DNA of 64,000 nucleotides from RYN-230 sp963782185. GTDB lineage: Bacteria > Actinomycetota > Actinomycetes > Streptosporangiales > Streptosporangiaceae. The position numbers and the translations under genes are program-made. Location: positions 19,679 through 83,678 of the forward strand of contig CAWAJB010000022.1 in NCBI GenBank assembly GCA_963782185.1, given 5' to 3'. Of the stretch, positions 24,676 to 34,076 are shown piece by piece. Numbering within the stretch: position 1 is the stretch's first letter; each line of letters begins with the position of its first letter. The notes beneath the pieces were generated by a model. That model was not told where the DNA came from and did no database searches. It was given only the letters and a program-made list of their open reading frames with translations.

Positions 24676-24711
24676 GCACCCGGCGTGCACCTCTCAGCGC
24701 ACCGGGCGCTC
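24676..24711 (-). ncRNA. Group II intron domain V (intron 1)
   Basis: On the minus strand GAGCGCCCGGTGCGC, a short loop, then GTGCACGCCGGGTGC fold as a hairpin with the AGC start and size of domain V. Domain VI follows as GATCCGGGG paired with CCCCGGATC. Confidence 0.6.
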
Positions 24712-24741
24712 CACAAGCCCCGGCGGGCCTGGCGTTTCGCC

Positions 24742-25806
24742 TCATACTGTGCTCGGCCATGGTGACGCGATCTTCGTTCCCCGGTAGTAGTAGCGCCTCG
24801 CGCTGACTCTGGCCGGGTCGAACAACTCCACGCCACCGTCGGTGGGCCATATGCCGTAGCGTCGGCGCAGTTCCTTCCACGCAGTGCGCCGGTGCTTGCG
24901 CTCCTGCCACCTGACAACCTGTTTCCACAGGTAGGACCTCAGATAGCTGAAGGTCGCATTCGAGCAGCCGTACTTGAAGTACGCGGTCCAGCCCCGCAGC
25001 ATCCGGTTGAGCTGGATGAGCAGGACCTTGAGCGGCAGGTTGATGCTCTGCCGGCAGAACGCCCTGGCCTTGGCCATGATGGCAGCCAGCGCCTTCTTGG
25101 CCGGGTAGACGTAGACGTAGCTCTTGCCGGTGCCTCGCTTGCGGTGCCGCTGGATGCGCCAGCCGAGAAAGTCGAGGCCGCCGTCGATGTGGGTGATCAG
25201 GGTCTTCTCCGGCGACAGGCGCAGGCCCATCACCGCGAGGACCCCGGCGATCTCCTCCTTCAGGGCTTCGGCGTGCGCCTTGGTGCCCGATACAGCCAGG
25301 CACCAGTCATCCGCGTACCGGGCCAGCCGGTAGTTGGGCAGACCCTGGCGGCGCCGCTTGGCCCGTTCATACGGGCTGGCTCCGGGGCCTCCCGGACCGC
25401 GGGCGATGTGCTCGTCCAGGACCGACAGGGCCACGTTGCTCAGCAATGGGGAAAGGATCGACCCTTGCGGGGAACCAGCGCTGGTATCCGCCAGCGTGCC
25501 ATCCTCAGTGAGGATGCCCGCTTTAAGGAATGCCTTCACCAGGGCAAGGACGCGCTTGTCCCCGACGCGCTGCCGCACCCGGTCCATAAGAGCCGGATGC
25601 GAGATTTCGTCGAAGCAGGCTTTGATGTCGCCTTCCACGATCCACTCATACGAGCGGGAGGTGAAGTGGTGCACCTCGGCCACCGCGTCGTGAGCCCGGC
25701 GGTTCGGGCGGAACCCGTAGGAGCACGGGAGGAAATCCGCCTCGAACACCGGCTCCAGCACCAGTTTCAGGGAGGCTTGGGCGACCCGGTCACGGATGGT
25801 CGCGAT
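24742..25806 (-). pseudogene. ltrA: Group II intron reverse transcriptase/maturase, C-terminal part
   Basis: About 355 residues in one open frame. RT fingers and palm: CSYGFRPNRRAHDAVAEV, WIVEGDIKACFDEISHPALM, AGSPQGSILSPLLSNVAL, and the catalytic YADD in LARYADDWCLAVSG. The maturase X domain follows (LLIQLNRMLRGWTAYFKYGC) and the C-terminus ends with RRYYYRGTKIASPW; no HNH endonuclease is visible. The N-terminal part is at 28761-29125; the gap is the serine-recombinase element. Confidence 0.85.
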
Positions 25807-25940
25807 GGTGACTTCATACTGCCCCTCCTGCAGCCTTCTGTCGGGATGTTCTGAACTGGCGCTGGTTCGCGCTGGTCAGGCCAGGTCGCTGGATCTGCTG
25901 GCATGAGCATGGCAGGCGGTAGTGACATTGCGGGCCGGGT

Positions 25941-27989
25941 TCAGCGGCCGCGGGGCCTGGTGCGGCGGGCCGCGGGGTTGAGGTGCCCGGATGCGGCGAT
26001 GCGGTCGCGGCAGGCAGTCTCGGTGCGGTCGTCCCAGGTGATGCATAGCCGGTTTCCCGGGCCGCGCCGCGCGTCGAGCTGCCCGGCCTGGATCCAGTCG
26101 TAGATGACGCCGGCGCTGCAGCCCAGCTGGCTGGCGGCCTCGGCGGCGCTGATCTCGCCGTCCGCGTATGGCGCTGGGGCGGGGATGTGGTAGGCGTGGC
26201 GGATCCACTGGACGGCCTTGGCGTCGAACGGGCGGCCGTTCCCGGTGGTCAGCCCGGCGGCGTTCAGCAGCCCGGCGAGCTCGGCGGCGGGCGTGACGGG
26301 GCCGAGCTGGCGGACCATCTCGACCGCCGGGGACGGGCTGCGCCGGGCGGTGCCGCGGTGGGCGGGGCGGCCCACGCGGAGCTCGTCGGTGGCGCCGGTG
26401 TGCCAGCGGATCCCAATCCAGACCATGCCGGGGTCGGGCTCGGGCAGCAGGGTGACGTCGGCGATCAGGGTGCGCAGCAGCCGCTTGCGGTCCCTGGCGC
26501 TGGTGGCCGGGGCGTGCCAGAGTGCGGGCAAGTCGGCGGCGATTTTCTCCAGCTCGGCCCGGCTGGGCAGGGGCGGCAGCGCGTCCCGGGCGGCCTCCAG
26601 TGCCTGCCCGGCCTCGGCAACGGCGGCGAGTTTCGCTTCCCACCGGGCTTCCAGGGTGCGGGCGACCAGCCGGTTCTCCGGCTCGACGGCGCTGAAGGCG
26701 CGCTCGGCCCGGTCTGCCTCATAACGGGCGCGTTCGACGGCGAGCTCGGCGGCCCGGCTGATGCGCTGGTGCCGGCTGGCCACCTCGCCGGCGCTGGCCA
26801 GGGCCAGCGCGACTTGCTCGGGGGTCAGCGCGTCCAGCAGCACGCCGGCCACCGCGTCATCCACGATGGCAGCGGCCACCGACCGGCAGGTTGGCGTGGT
26901 CAGCCGGTCGGCGCGGGAGGAGCACTCATAAGCAGGCCGGGCTTCGGTGTGGTAGCTGGTGCGCATCGGCTTGCCGCAGGATCCGCAGACGATGATCCCC
27001 TGGCATAGCGCGCAGCCCTCGCGGGGCGGCCGGGCCCCGGCGTTGGTCCGGTTGGCCGCCAGCCTGGCCTCGTTGGCCAGGTAATCAGCCCAGGTGATGT
27101 ATCCCTCGTGGTGGTCTTTGATCAGCACCGGCCACTCGGCCCTGGGCCGTTCCACCAGCGCGGTGCGCACGGTGCCGTCCGGCTCGACGGTGCGCCGGGA
27201 GGTGTAGCGGCCGAACACGTAGGCCCCTGCGTAGCAGGGGTTCTTCAGCACGCCCAGGACGCGGGCGCAGGTGAGCTTGCCCCAGCGCAGCTGCCCGGCC
27301 CACGCGCCGCCGTAGGCGCGCAGCGGGAACCGGCGGCCTTTGAACGCGGCAACCACCCCGTAGGCCGACCCGCAGGCGGCGAACGCGGCGAACAGGTCCC
27401 GGATCGCGGCCTGGACCTCGGCATCGGGGTCGATCACCACCTCGCCGGCGTCGTCGTGGACCAGCCCGACCGGCAGCGGGGTGCGCAGCTCGCCGCGCCC
27501 GGCCGCGGCCCGCTTGTTGGCCTGCAGCCGCTGCGCCATCACGTGCAGCTCCATCTCCCCCATGGTCCCCTTGAACCCCAGCAGGACGCGGTCGTTCACG
27601 TCGGCGGGGTCGTAGACCCCGTCCGGGTCGATCAGCAGCGTGCCGGTGATCCGGGCGAACTCCGCCAGCCGGGCCACGTCGGCATTCGACCGGGCCAGCC
27701 GGGTGATCTCGATCCCGAAGATCGCCCCGACCTCGCCGCTGCAGACCCTGGTGACCAGCTCGGTGAACCCCTCCCGGGCCACCCCCCATTTCCCGGAGAT
27801 CCCCAGGTCGGTGTCGATCACCTCGATCGAGGTTGACGGCCATCCCAGCGCGGCCGCCGTGTCCGCCAGGCCGTACTGGCTCCTGGTCAACTCGGTGTGC
27901 TGGCGGACCTGCGCCATCGAGGACTGGCGCAGGTAGCAGATCGCTGCCCTCTCGCGGTGACTGCTCGTGATCTTGTGCTCGCCGTTCAC
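25941..27989 (-). CDS. Large serine recombinase
   Basis: 682 residues, ATG 27989. Resolvase-type catalytic domain about residues 15-160: serine in CYLRQSSMAQVRQH, and the helix region FGIEITRLARSNADVARLAE. The recombinase domain follows (about 180-300), then a zinc ribbon, CQGIIVCGSCGKPMRTSYHT, with more Cys at ECSS, and a coiled coil (about 400-480). The C-terminus carries an excisionase-like helix-turn-helix, ISAAEAASQLGCSAGVIYDW. Cuts and religates DNA through a phosphoserine bond; probably moves this element. Intact, in contrast to the RIT recombinases. Confidence 0.9.
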   Translation of the reverse strand: MNGEHKITSSHRERAAICYLRQSSMAQVRQHTELTRSQYGLADTAAALGWPSTSIEVIDTDLGISGKWGVAREGFTELVTRVCSGEVGAIFGIEITRLARSNADVARLAEFARITGTLLIDPDGVYDPADVNDRVLLGFKGTMGEMELHVMAQRLQANKRAAAGRGELRTPLPVGLVHDDAGEVVIDPDAEVQAAIRDLFAAFAACGSAYGVVAAFKGRRFPLRAYGGAWAGQLRWGKLTCARVLGVLKNPCYAGAYVFGRYTSRRTVEPDGTVRTALVERPRAEWPVLIKDHHEGYITWADYLANEARLAANRTNAGARPPREGCALCQGIIVCGSCGKPMRTSYHTEARPAYECSSRADRLTTPTCRSVAAAIVDDAVAGVLLDALTPEQVALALASAGEVASRHQRISRAAELAVERARYEADRAERAFSAVEPENRLVARTLEARWEAKLAAVAEAGQALEAARDALPPLPSRAELEKIAADLPALWHAPATSARDRKRLLRTLIADVTLLPEPDPGMVWIGIRWHTGATDELRVGRPAHRGTARRSPSPAVEMVRQLGPVTPAAELAGLLNAAGLTTGNGRPFDAKAVQWIRHAYHIPAPAPYADGEISAAEAASQLGCSAGVIYDWIQAGQLDARRGPGNRLCITWDDRTETACRDRIAASGHLNPAARRTRPRGR

Positions 27990-28092
27990 CGCAACCTCCC
28001 GCCCCGGACCGCAGTGCCGCGGCCGTCATGTTGGCCAGCGCCGACACCGCCTCGGCCCGCGCGGGCCCGGACAGGACGGCGGCGCTCACCGG

Positions 28093-28458
28093 CTAGGACA
28101 GTTCTCGCCGGGCCAGCAGCTCGGCATTGATCGCCGAGATCTCCGCGAGCAGCTGCTCGATCTCCTCGCCGTTGCGCAGGTACCGGCGCACCACCCCGGC
28201 CAGGGACGCCGGGACGTACCTCAGCCGCCCCCGGGCCGCGGTCTTCGGCGCGAAGAAGGCATACGGGCCGTGCGGCTCGCCGCCGGCGCACCGGCAGCCG
28301 GCCTTGCCGCACCGCCGCGTCTGCTCGGTCAGCGAGCCGGACAGCACCTGCTCGGCGCCGCCGAGCCGCGCGGCCAGGGCGCGCCGCCGCGACAGCAGCC
28401 GCCGCGTCGGCATGCCCGCCAGGCCGGCCCCGGCCTCGTTCTTTTGCTCTCTCATCAC
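28093..28458 (-). CDS. DUF6788-like small protein of the serine-recombinase module
   Basis: 121 residues, ATG 28458. Contains KAGCRCAGGEPHGPYAFFAP and the basic segment KTAARGRLRYVPASLAGVVR, a pattern of short proteins that accompany large serine recombinases. A helical C-terminus, EEIEQLLAEISAINAELLAR, may dimerise. Function unknown; likely aids the recombinase. Confidence 0.7.
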   Translation of the reverse strand: MMREQKNEAGAGLAGMPTRRLLSRRRALAARLGGAEQVLSGSLTEQTRRCGKAGCRCAGGEPHGPYAFFAPKTAARGRLRYVPASLAGVVRRYLRNGEEIEQLLAEISAINAELLARRELS

Positions 28459-28488
28459 AAAAGAGTATGCCGTTGCCAGGCATGACGA

Positions 28489-28740
28489 TCAACGACCTTG
28501 CAGTGCGCGTGTCGCAGCGCCGAGCGCGGCGAGCCCCTCGGCCGACAGCCGGCCGGGCCCAGGCGGCTCGCCCCGGTCGGTCCACGACTGCGGCAGCGTC
28601 ACCTGACCGCTGAACCCGCCCGCACAGACGAACACCATGTCCGTCCCGCGGCGCTTGGCATACAAGATCTCCAGCCGCTGCCCGTTCAGCGGGTGGAACG
28701 GATGGGTGACAACCACGAAACCCAAGGGATCACTGGACAA
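28489..28740 (-). CDS. Y4bD/Y4pK-like (DUF5372-type) small protein
   Basis: About 83 residues, start uncertain (TTG at 28740 used). DPLGFVVVTHPFHPLNGQRL, KRRGTDMVFVCAGGFSGQV and LPQSWTDRGEPP match the compact beta-barrel-like proteins found beside y4bA-type recombinases. First gene of the module, ending 31 bases before the DUF6788-like gene start. Function unknown. Confidence 0.65.
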   Translation of the reverse strand: MSSDPLGFVVVTHPFHPLNGQRLEILYAKRRGTDMVFVCAGGFSGQVTLPQSWTDRGEPPGPGRLSAEGLAALGAATRALQGR

Positions 28741-28760
28741 TGCGGCACTATGCCGCCTCC

Positions 28761-29125
28761 GTGGCGATCCCCAGGTAGCGGACCTTGCCGCCCGCCTTGG
28801 GAATCGCTCGCCGCCGCACCGGCAAGGGGCGGAAGGTACGGGCCCTGAGATCAGCCCGCAATTCCTCCAGGAACCCCTCCACCCCCCGCACGGCCTCGAT
28901 GTAGCAGGCGGTCTCGCCGTCCACCCCAGCCGTGCGCGCCCCCTTATTGCCCCGCACCCGATCCCACGCGACCAGCAAGAACGCGGGATCGGCGACGAGA
29001 TTAAACAGATCATCGAACCTGCGATGAGGATCATCACCGGCCCAACGGTGCAGCTTGGCCTGGATCTCCAGTACCCGGCGCTCAGCTGAATACAGCCCAG
29101 TGAGCTCCGGCTCGCCGGTATTCAC
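28761..29125 (-). pseudogene. ltrA: Group II intron reverse transcriptase/maturase, N-terminal part
   Basis: GTG 29125 preceded by CAGGAGG: MNTGEPELTGLYSAERRVLE. RT0/RT1 features: LHRWAGDDPHRRFDDLFNLV, WDRVRGNKGARTAGVDGETA, and RRRAIPKAGGKVRYLGIAT, where the insertion cuts the gene. Joined to 24742-25806 it gives about 480 residues, a normal length for an intron protein without endonuclease domain. Confidence 0.83.
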
Positions 29126-29424
29126 CGGCGGCCTCCTGGCATTCCCCTGCCCGCACTGCCGACTTGCTGGCCCCCTTCGCCATGTGCACGCCTCTCGCGT
29201 GCCCGGACTACTACGGGGCCTCCGCCCCATCCCGCGCCATCGGCCGACGACGGGTCTATCCCCGGGTCCCGGGCGGCTCCCGGGCTGAGGGAACGACGCG
29301 GGATGGTTCCCGTGTTCACTGCGAATCGATCGATCAGCTTGGCACCCAGCTTTGCCCCGGCAGCATCGCCACGGTTACGCCGCAGACCTTCACCGTGGCC
29401 TCCCTGCCGGCACGCCAAGCCGGC

Positions 29425-29741
29425 TACGGAGTCGGCCACCCACACCGGACGGCCATGCGCTGCACCCCGGCCCATATCCACCAGATTTGAGCCGGTGCCA
29501 CGCTTACGGAGCTTTAACACTGGTTCCTCTCGTATACCGTCTGATCCCGCTCGCCGGACCCGGCCCGTCTGGCAGTACCGGACCGTCCCGGCTTTGTCAG
29601 CGCTGCTTCCCGCCCTCCCCGGCGTCTCCCGGATCAGGCTGCGCCCAGCTCCTGCCCGGCTGCTGCGACAGCCTGGCGAGGAGGTCTCGCACCTCCTTCG
29701 ATTCCCAGCGCCTCACGGCGCACCAGCGCCTCGTGGCGCAC
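29425..29741 (-). repeat. Intron 5' segment, copy 1 of 2
   Basis: On the minus strand, from GTGCGCC through GACTCCGTA, nearly identical (only a few substitutions and one indel seen by eye) to plus-strand 61513-61828. It corresponds to the start of group II intron domain I. Confidence 0.85.
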
Positions 29742-30280
29742 TGCAGGAAATCGCACGCCAGGATCCCGGACGCCTGGGAGGTCAGGAATTGCCGCCAGGT
29801 CGGGGACGCCCGGCGGGGTGCGGGCGTGAGCCCGGATTCGGCCAGGATCCGCCGGATCGTTCCTTCACCGATGCGGTGCCCGAGGCCGAGGAGTTCACCT
29901 TGGATGCGCCGGTACCCCCAGCGAGGGTTCCGCCTGGCCAGCTGCCGGACCAGCTCGCGGATCTCCTCCGGGACCGGCGGGCGTCCGGTGGTGTTCGGAT
30001 AGGTCCATTTGTTCTTGACGATGCGCCGGTGCCAGGCGAGCACGGTAGCGGGTGTCACGATCCGGTGAAGCTGAAGGTGACGGGGCAGCAGCCGTGTGAG
30101 CGCTGCGATCACGGCCCGGTCAGCCCAGTCCGGCTTCGGCCGGGCGACACGGCGGCGCAGGACCGCGACTTCATGCCGCAGTACCAGGATCTCCACATCC
30201 TTGGAGGCGTCGCTTCGGGCGAGGAGCACCAGCCAGCCGAACAACCGGACCATGAGCAGATAGACGACGCGGAAGAGCAC
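29742..30280 (-). pseudogene. IS transposase N-terminal half, cut by group II intron 1
   Basis: GTG 30280, MLFRVVYLLMVRLFGWLVLL; helix-turn-helix (RWGYRRIQGELLGLGHRIGE) and the first lines of the DDE core, ending at ILACDFLQ where the intron begins. It belongs to the same group as the transposases at 23344 and 55618 but is a distinct lineage. The IS left end lies about 30338 (GGGGTGTCACAACTAGTG on the minus strand). The C-terminal half is not found beyond the intron. Confidence 0.82.
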
Positions 30281-30340
30281 GACCGCCGAAGATAGAAGCC
30301 CAGGTCAGATGCTCTGCACTAGTTGTGACACCCCACAACC

Positions 30341-30420
30341 CATGGCGACACCGACATCGGCCAGGGCCAGCGCGGGGCGTCGTTGATGCCGTCGCCGACC
30401 ATGATGGTCGGCGCGCGGTG
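30341..30420 (-). pseudogene. P-type metal ATPase fragment (HAD hinge region)
   Basis: Minus-strand TIMVGDGINDAP followed, after one missing base, by ALALADVGVAMG. This is the GDGxND hinge motif of P1B-type heavy-metal ATPases. Only about 80 bases remain, cut on one side by the IS. Confidence 0.6.
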
Positions 30421-30509
30421 AGCCCGGGAGCATTGACCAGTAGGTCAACCAGTGGCAAAGAGTTTCCTCTTCTGCTGAGCTTTTCCGGTGGTCGGGCATC
30501 ATCGGATGA

Positions 30510-32714
30510 ATGGGAGAATCTTCCCTCCGGGCTAGCCGACCTACCCCCGCAGCCAGGGCACCTGCTCGGGAGCAGCGGCCGGGCCGGAGGCGCCAGGTTT
30601 CGGCCCGCGTTCGCAGGAGGCGGGCAGTCGCTGCGGCGTTGGCTTTGCTGGTCGTCGTCCTAACCATCTGGCTCGTGGGCCGCACCGGAACCGGGCCCGG
30701 CCCGGCAAGCACATCTGGCCGCGCAACACGGCCACTCGCACCCGCGCGAGCCGTTTCGGCATCGCGCGGCTTGCCGGCCGCCGAAGCCGGCCTGCTGCCT
30801 TGGCACCTGGCCGCCCCGGTCAGCCGTGAAGTTGCCGTGGCAGGCTCACAGGGTCACTTGATCATATTTGGCGGGCTGACCCCTGGCGGCGCTTCGGCGG
30901 ACGGGATCTACGCCCTGAGCACCCGGACAGGAGCGACCCACCAGATCGGAGCGCTCAGGGCGCCTCTGCATGATGCGGCCGCCGGGCTGCTCGGCAGACG
31001 GACGCTGGTCTTCGGCGGAGGCTCCACGGCCAGCGTCGCCACGGTTCAGGCGTTCACCCTTCCTGGCCGGGGCAGCGGCCACTCAGCCGGGACCGCGGTC
31101 ACCACGGGATCAATGCCGGCACCGCGCTCCGACGCGGCGGCGGTTACCATCGGCGCCACCACCTACGTGATAGGCGGCTACGACGGAACCCGGGCGGACG
31201 CCCCGGTGCTGGCCACCACCGACGGCCGGAAATTCACAACGATCGCCGATCTTCCCGTCCCGGTGCGCTATCCGGCTGCTGCCGCACTGAGCGGGCAGAT
31301 CTTCGTCTTCGGCGGTCAGGCGATTACGGGCCGCCACGCTGGCGCGCCGCTGGACACGATCCAGGTCGTGGATCCGGCCCGGCACACGGCGGCCGTCATC
31401 GGCCATCTCCCCAAGCCCCTGGCCGGCGCCGCAGCAATGACCGTGGGCCACGAGCTCTTCGTGGCCGGCGGCGAGAGCAGGCTAACCCGCCGGCCGAAGC
31501 CCGGTCTCGGCACGACGCAGCTCGGCCCAGGGGAGTTGAGCGCCGGGACAGGCGGCGATTCCGGTGCGCCGCCCACCTCCACGGTCTCCACCATCTGGGC
31601 CTTTAACCCGGCGGCCAAGCGGCTTCTCCCGGCCGGGCATCTCCAGGTGCCCGTATCCCACGCCGCAGTCGCCGTAGCTGGCTCCACCGCGTGGATAATC
31701 GGCGGGGAATCCGGCGGCGCCCTAGTCTCCTCGGTCCAGATGCTGCGGCCAAACCGGGCTTTCGGCACTGCCGGCGCTGCCGGGGCAGGCTCTCCATTTT
31801 ACGGCGCCAAGCTGCTCATCGCCGACCGCGGCAACAACCGGCTCCTGCTCCTAGACCCGCAACTGCATCTGCTGTGGAAGTACCCGTCGGTGCACACCGT
31901 ACGGGATCCGTCCCGCTTTTACTTCCCCGATGACGCGTTCTTCATCGACCACGGCACCGCTATCTTGTCCAATCAGGAGCAGAACGAGACGATTATCAAG
32001 ATCGCCTACCCTTCCGGGAAGATCATCTGGTCTTACGGCCATCCCCGCCACTCCGGCACTGCGCACGGATACTTGCACGAGCCCGACGACGCCTACCTGC
32101 TGAAGAATGGTCAGGTCTCGGTGGCCGACGCCAACAACTGCCGGGTGCTGGTGATCAACCAGAACCGTACAGTGGCCCACCAGATCGGCACCAATGGCAT
32201 GTGCACGCATAACCCGCCGAACTCGATGGGCTCGCCGAACGGGGACACGCCGTTGCCGGACGGCAACCTGCTGATCTCAGAGATCAACGGGTCCTGGGTT
32301 AGCGAGTACACCACGACCGGGAAGCTGGTCTGGACAACACACCTGCCGATCGCCTACCCGTCCGACCCTCAGCAACTTGGGTCCGACCGCTATCTCATCG
32401 CTGACTACGCCAGGCCGGGGCAGGTCCTCGAATTCAACCGCGCCGGCCACATCCTGTACCGATATCACCCGAGGTCAGGGCCGGGAATGCTGAATCACCC
32501 CTCGCTGACCGAACTACTGCCCAGCGGCGCCCTCATGGTCAACGACGACTACAACAACCGCATGGTCGCGATCGATCCGGCCACCGGGGCGCTCGTGTGG
32601 CAGTACGGCATCACCGGCAGACCAGGTACCGCGCCCGGCGAGCTGCATACCCCGGACGGCTTTGACCTGCTGCTGCCCAACGGATCAACGCCGACACACC
32701 CCACTACCGGATGA
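30510..32714 (+). CDS. Membrane-anchored double beta-propeller protein (Kelch plus NHL/PQQ-like)
   Basis: 734 residues from ATG 30510. A basic N-terminus and one helix at about residues 39-57 (AAALALLVVVLTIWLVG) place the rest outside the membrane. Residues about 95-415 have Kelch repeats, recognised by their double-glycine strands (HLIIFGGLTPGG, TYVIGGYDGTRAD, QIFVFGGQAITGR, ELFVAGGESRL, AWIIGGESGGALV). Residues about 430-725 form a second propeller of the NHL or PQQ type with repeats such as LLIADRGNNRLLLLDPQ, GQVSVADANNCRVLVINQN and GALMVNDDYNNRMVAIDPAT. It probably binds a partner or glycan at the cell surface; no enzyme motif seen. Isolated between an ATPase remnant and an IS. Confidence 0.8.
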   Translation: MGESSLRASRPTPAARAPAREQRPGRRRQVSARVRRRRAVAAALALLVVVLTIWLVGRTGTGPGPASTSGRATRPLAPARAVSASRGLPAAEAGLLPWHLAAPVSREVAVAGSQGHLIIFGGLTPGGASADGIYALSTRTGATHQIGALRAPLHDAAAGLLGRRTLVFGGGSTASVATVQAFTLPGRGSGHSAGTAVTTGSMPAPRSDAAAVTIGATTYVIGGYDGTRADAPVLATTDGRKFTTIADLPVPVRYPAAAALSGQIFVFGGQAITGRHAGAPLDTIQVVDPARHTAAVIGHLPKPLAGAAAMTVGHELFVAGGESRLTRRPKPGLGTTQLGPGELSAGTGGDSGAPPTSTVSTIWAFNPAAKRLLPAGHLQVPVSHAAVAVAGSTAWIIGGESGGALVSSVQMLRPNRAFGTAGAAGAGSPFYGAKLLIADRGNNRLLLLDPQLHLLWKYPSVHTVRDPSRFYFPDDAFFIDHGTAILSNQEQNETIIKIAYPSGKIIWSYGHPRHSGTAHGYLHEPDDAYLLKNGQVSVADANNCRVLVINQNRTVAHQIGTNGMCTHNPPNSMGSPNGDTPLPDGNLLISEINGSWVSEYTTTGKLVWTTHLPIAYPSDPQQLGSDRYLIADYARPGQVLEFNRAGHILYRYHPRSGPGMLNHPSLTELLPSGALMVNDDYNNRMVAIDPATGALVWQYGITGRPGTAPGELHTPDGFDLLLPNGSTPTHPTTG

Positions 32715-32984
32715 TCCGCGCGGGGCGTGTCTTACCGGCTGTGTAAGTGACGCGGCCGGATGATGAGCCGCAGGAAAGACGGCTAGCGGAAGGACACGCG
32801 GCGTCCCGCGTCGCGAAGCGTCCTGTGCCGCCCGAAAACTCGATCGTGTCGCTGACCTGCTCGTTTCGTCTACGCGGCTGGTGTGGTGATGGTTGGCTGG
32901 CCGGGTGCTGATGAAGATCGTCTCGAGGTGCGTCTGACAAAATGCACCAGTTTGCGGGGTAAATACCCAGCCACTGGCGGGGGC

Positions 32985-34076
32985 TCACGGGTGATCCTCT
33001 CGTAGCGCACGGCGGGCCGCAACTCGGGCGGTCCGGGCGGCGTCCAGGCCTGCGCGGCGGGCGGCGCGGATGGCCGGGCCGCGGCCGTGGTGCTCGTCGT
33101 CGGGGGTGACGTAGCCGATGCCTTCGTGCAGCCGGACGGTGTTGTAGTGGATGCGGAGGCGGTCCAGCTCGGCTTCGAGCTCGCCTCCGTCGCGGGTCTT
33201 TTCCAGGTGCGGGAACTCGCCCTTGATGTGGCCGAAGAACGACTCGACCCAGGCCTGGTCATTGGGCGTGGACGGCCTTCCGAAGTGCTGGGCGATGCGG
33301 GCCCCGGCCATGAACGCGGCGGTGGCCTTGCTGGTCATCTGCGGGCCGTTGTCGGAGAGGGCGACCAGCACGGGCAGCCGGTCGTCGCCCTCGGGGATCT
33401 CCCCTGAGGCCAGCTCGGCGAGCAGGTCATCGTCGAGGAGGTGCTCCTTGCCGTCTTCGATGAGCGCCCGGGTGAAGGCGACCTCGACTTGGGTGGAGGA
33501 CTCCTCCGCCGACACGACGGTGGCCAGCCAGTACCGCGACACGACGTCCAGGACCGCGACCGCGCACCGCTTCGACCTGGTGAAATGGGTGAAGTCGTAG
33601 ATCCAGATCACGCCGGGCACCAGCTCGGCCCACTCCGGCCACGGCCGGGCCGGGCGCGGCTCGCGCGGCGGCGCGCCGGGCAGGTGCAGGCCGGCGCCGG
33701 TGAGCACCCGCAGCACCGTGGACTCGCTGGCGTGCACCAGTTGCAGCCGGGAGCCGCGGTGGGCCAGCTTGCGGTGGGAGCGGTCGGTGTCGCCCCACTC
33801 CTCGGCGAGCTTGCAGATCGCCTCGCGCTCCCAGCCCAGCAGCGCGTGCGCCGCCTGCTCCGGGCCGGGCCGCAGGTCATCGAGCTGCCCGGCCGCCGCG
33901 CGCGCCTGCCAGCGCAGCACCCGGACGTGCTCGACGCCGAGGGCAGCCGACGAGCGCCGCAGCGACCAGCCGCCCTCCGCCGCGGCATGATCGACCAGGG
34001 CAAGCAGGCCAGCCTTGACGCGTCCGCCGACTCGGGGCGGGACCAGGCCGGCAGTCAGTCCCAACGCGATTTTCCC
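32985..34076 (-). CDS. IS3-type transposase OrfB (DDE integrase domain)
   Basis: About 360 residues read in the -1 frame relative to orfA. Helical N-part (GWSLRRSSAALGVEHVRVLR), then rve core: D in GVIWIYDFTHFTRSKRC, D in LVALSDNGPQMTSKATA, E in PNDQAWVESFFGHIKGEF. The end VAARRALREDHP* is at 32985. Made as OrfAB fusion by ribosomal frameshifting. Confidence 0.85.
   Translation of the reverse strand, partial: GKIALGLTAGLVPPRVGGRVKAGLLALVDHAAAEGGWSLRRSSAALGVEHVRVLRWQARAAAGQLDDLRPGPEQAAHALLGWEREAICKLAEEWGDTDRSHRKLAHRGSRLQLVHASESTVLRVLTGAGLHLPGAPPREPRPARPWPEWAELVPGVIWIYDFTHFTRSKRCAVAVLDVVSRYWLATVVSAEESSTQVEVAFTRALIEDGKEHLLDDDLLAELASGEIPEGDDRLPVLVALSDNGPQMTSKATAAFMAGARIAQHFGRPSTPNDQAWVESFFGHIKGEFPHLEKTRDGGELEAELDRLRIHYNTVRLHEGIGYVTPDDEHHGRGPAIRAARRAGLDAARTARVAARRALREDHP

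Larger units (their letters stand above)
25807..28760 (-). mobile_element. Serine-recombinase element (three genes) inserted in the group II intron
   Basis: Boundaries are where the maturase sequence stops and resumes: GGGATCGCCAC at the N-part (28761 side) and ATCGCGACCATCCG at the C-part (25806 side). Genes in order on the minus strand: DUF5372-like (28740), DUF6788-like (28458), large serine recombinase (27989). This trio resembles the y4bA-y4bD type modules of rhizobia. The shared ATCGC next to both junctions could be the crossover core. Confidence 0.75.
24613..29741 (-). mobile_element. Group II intron 1, interrupted by a serine-recombinase element
   Basis: On the minus strand the intron starts with GTGCGCC at 29735-29741 (GUGYG consensus) and ends near GACCTCAC at 24613-24620 after domain VI. 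It encodes a reverse transcriptase/maturase, split by a 2.95-kb insertion (25807-28760); without that the intron is about 2.2 kb. It sits inside the transposase gene of an IS (29742-30280). A second copy of its first 316 bases lies at 61513-61828. Confidence 0.78.

Noticed and set aside
32720..32930. Possible IS256-like end (GGCGTGTCTTACCGG...GTAAGTGACGC) after the propeller gene
   Set aside because: Suggestive of an IS end by memory only; no transposase or partner end seen.
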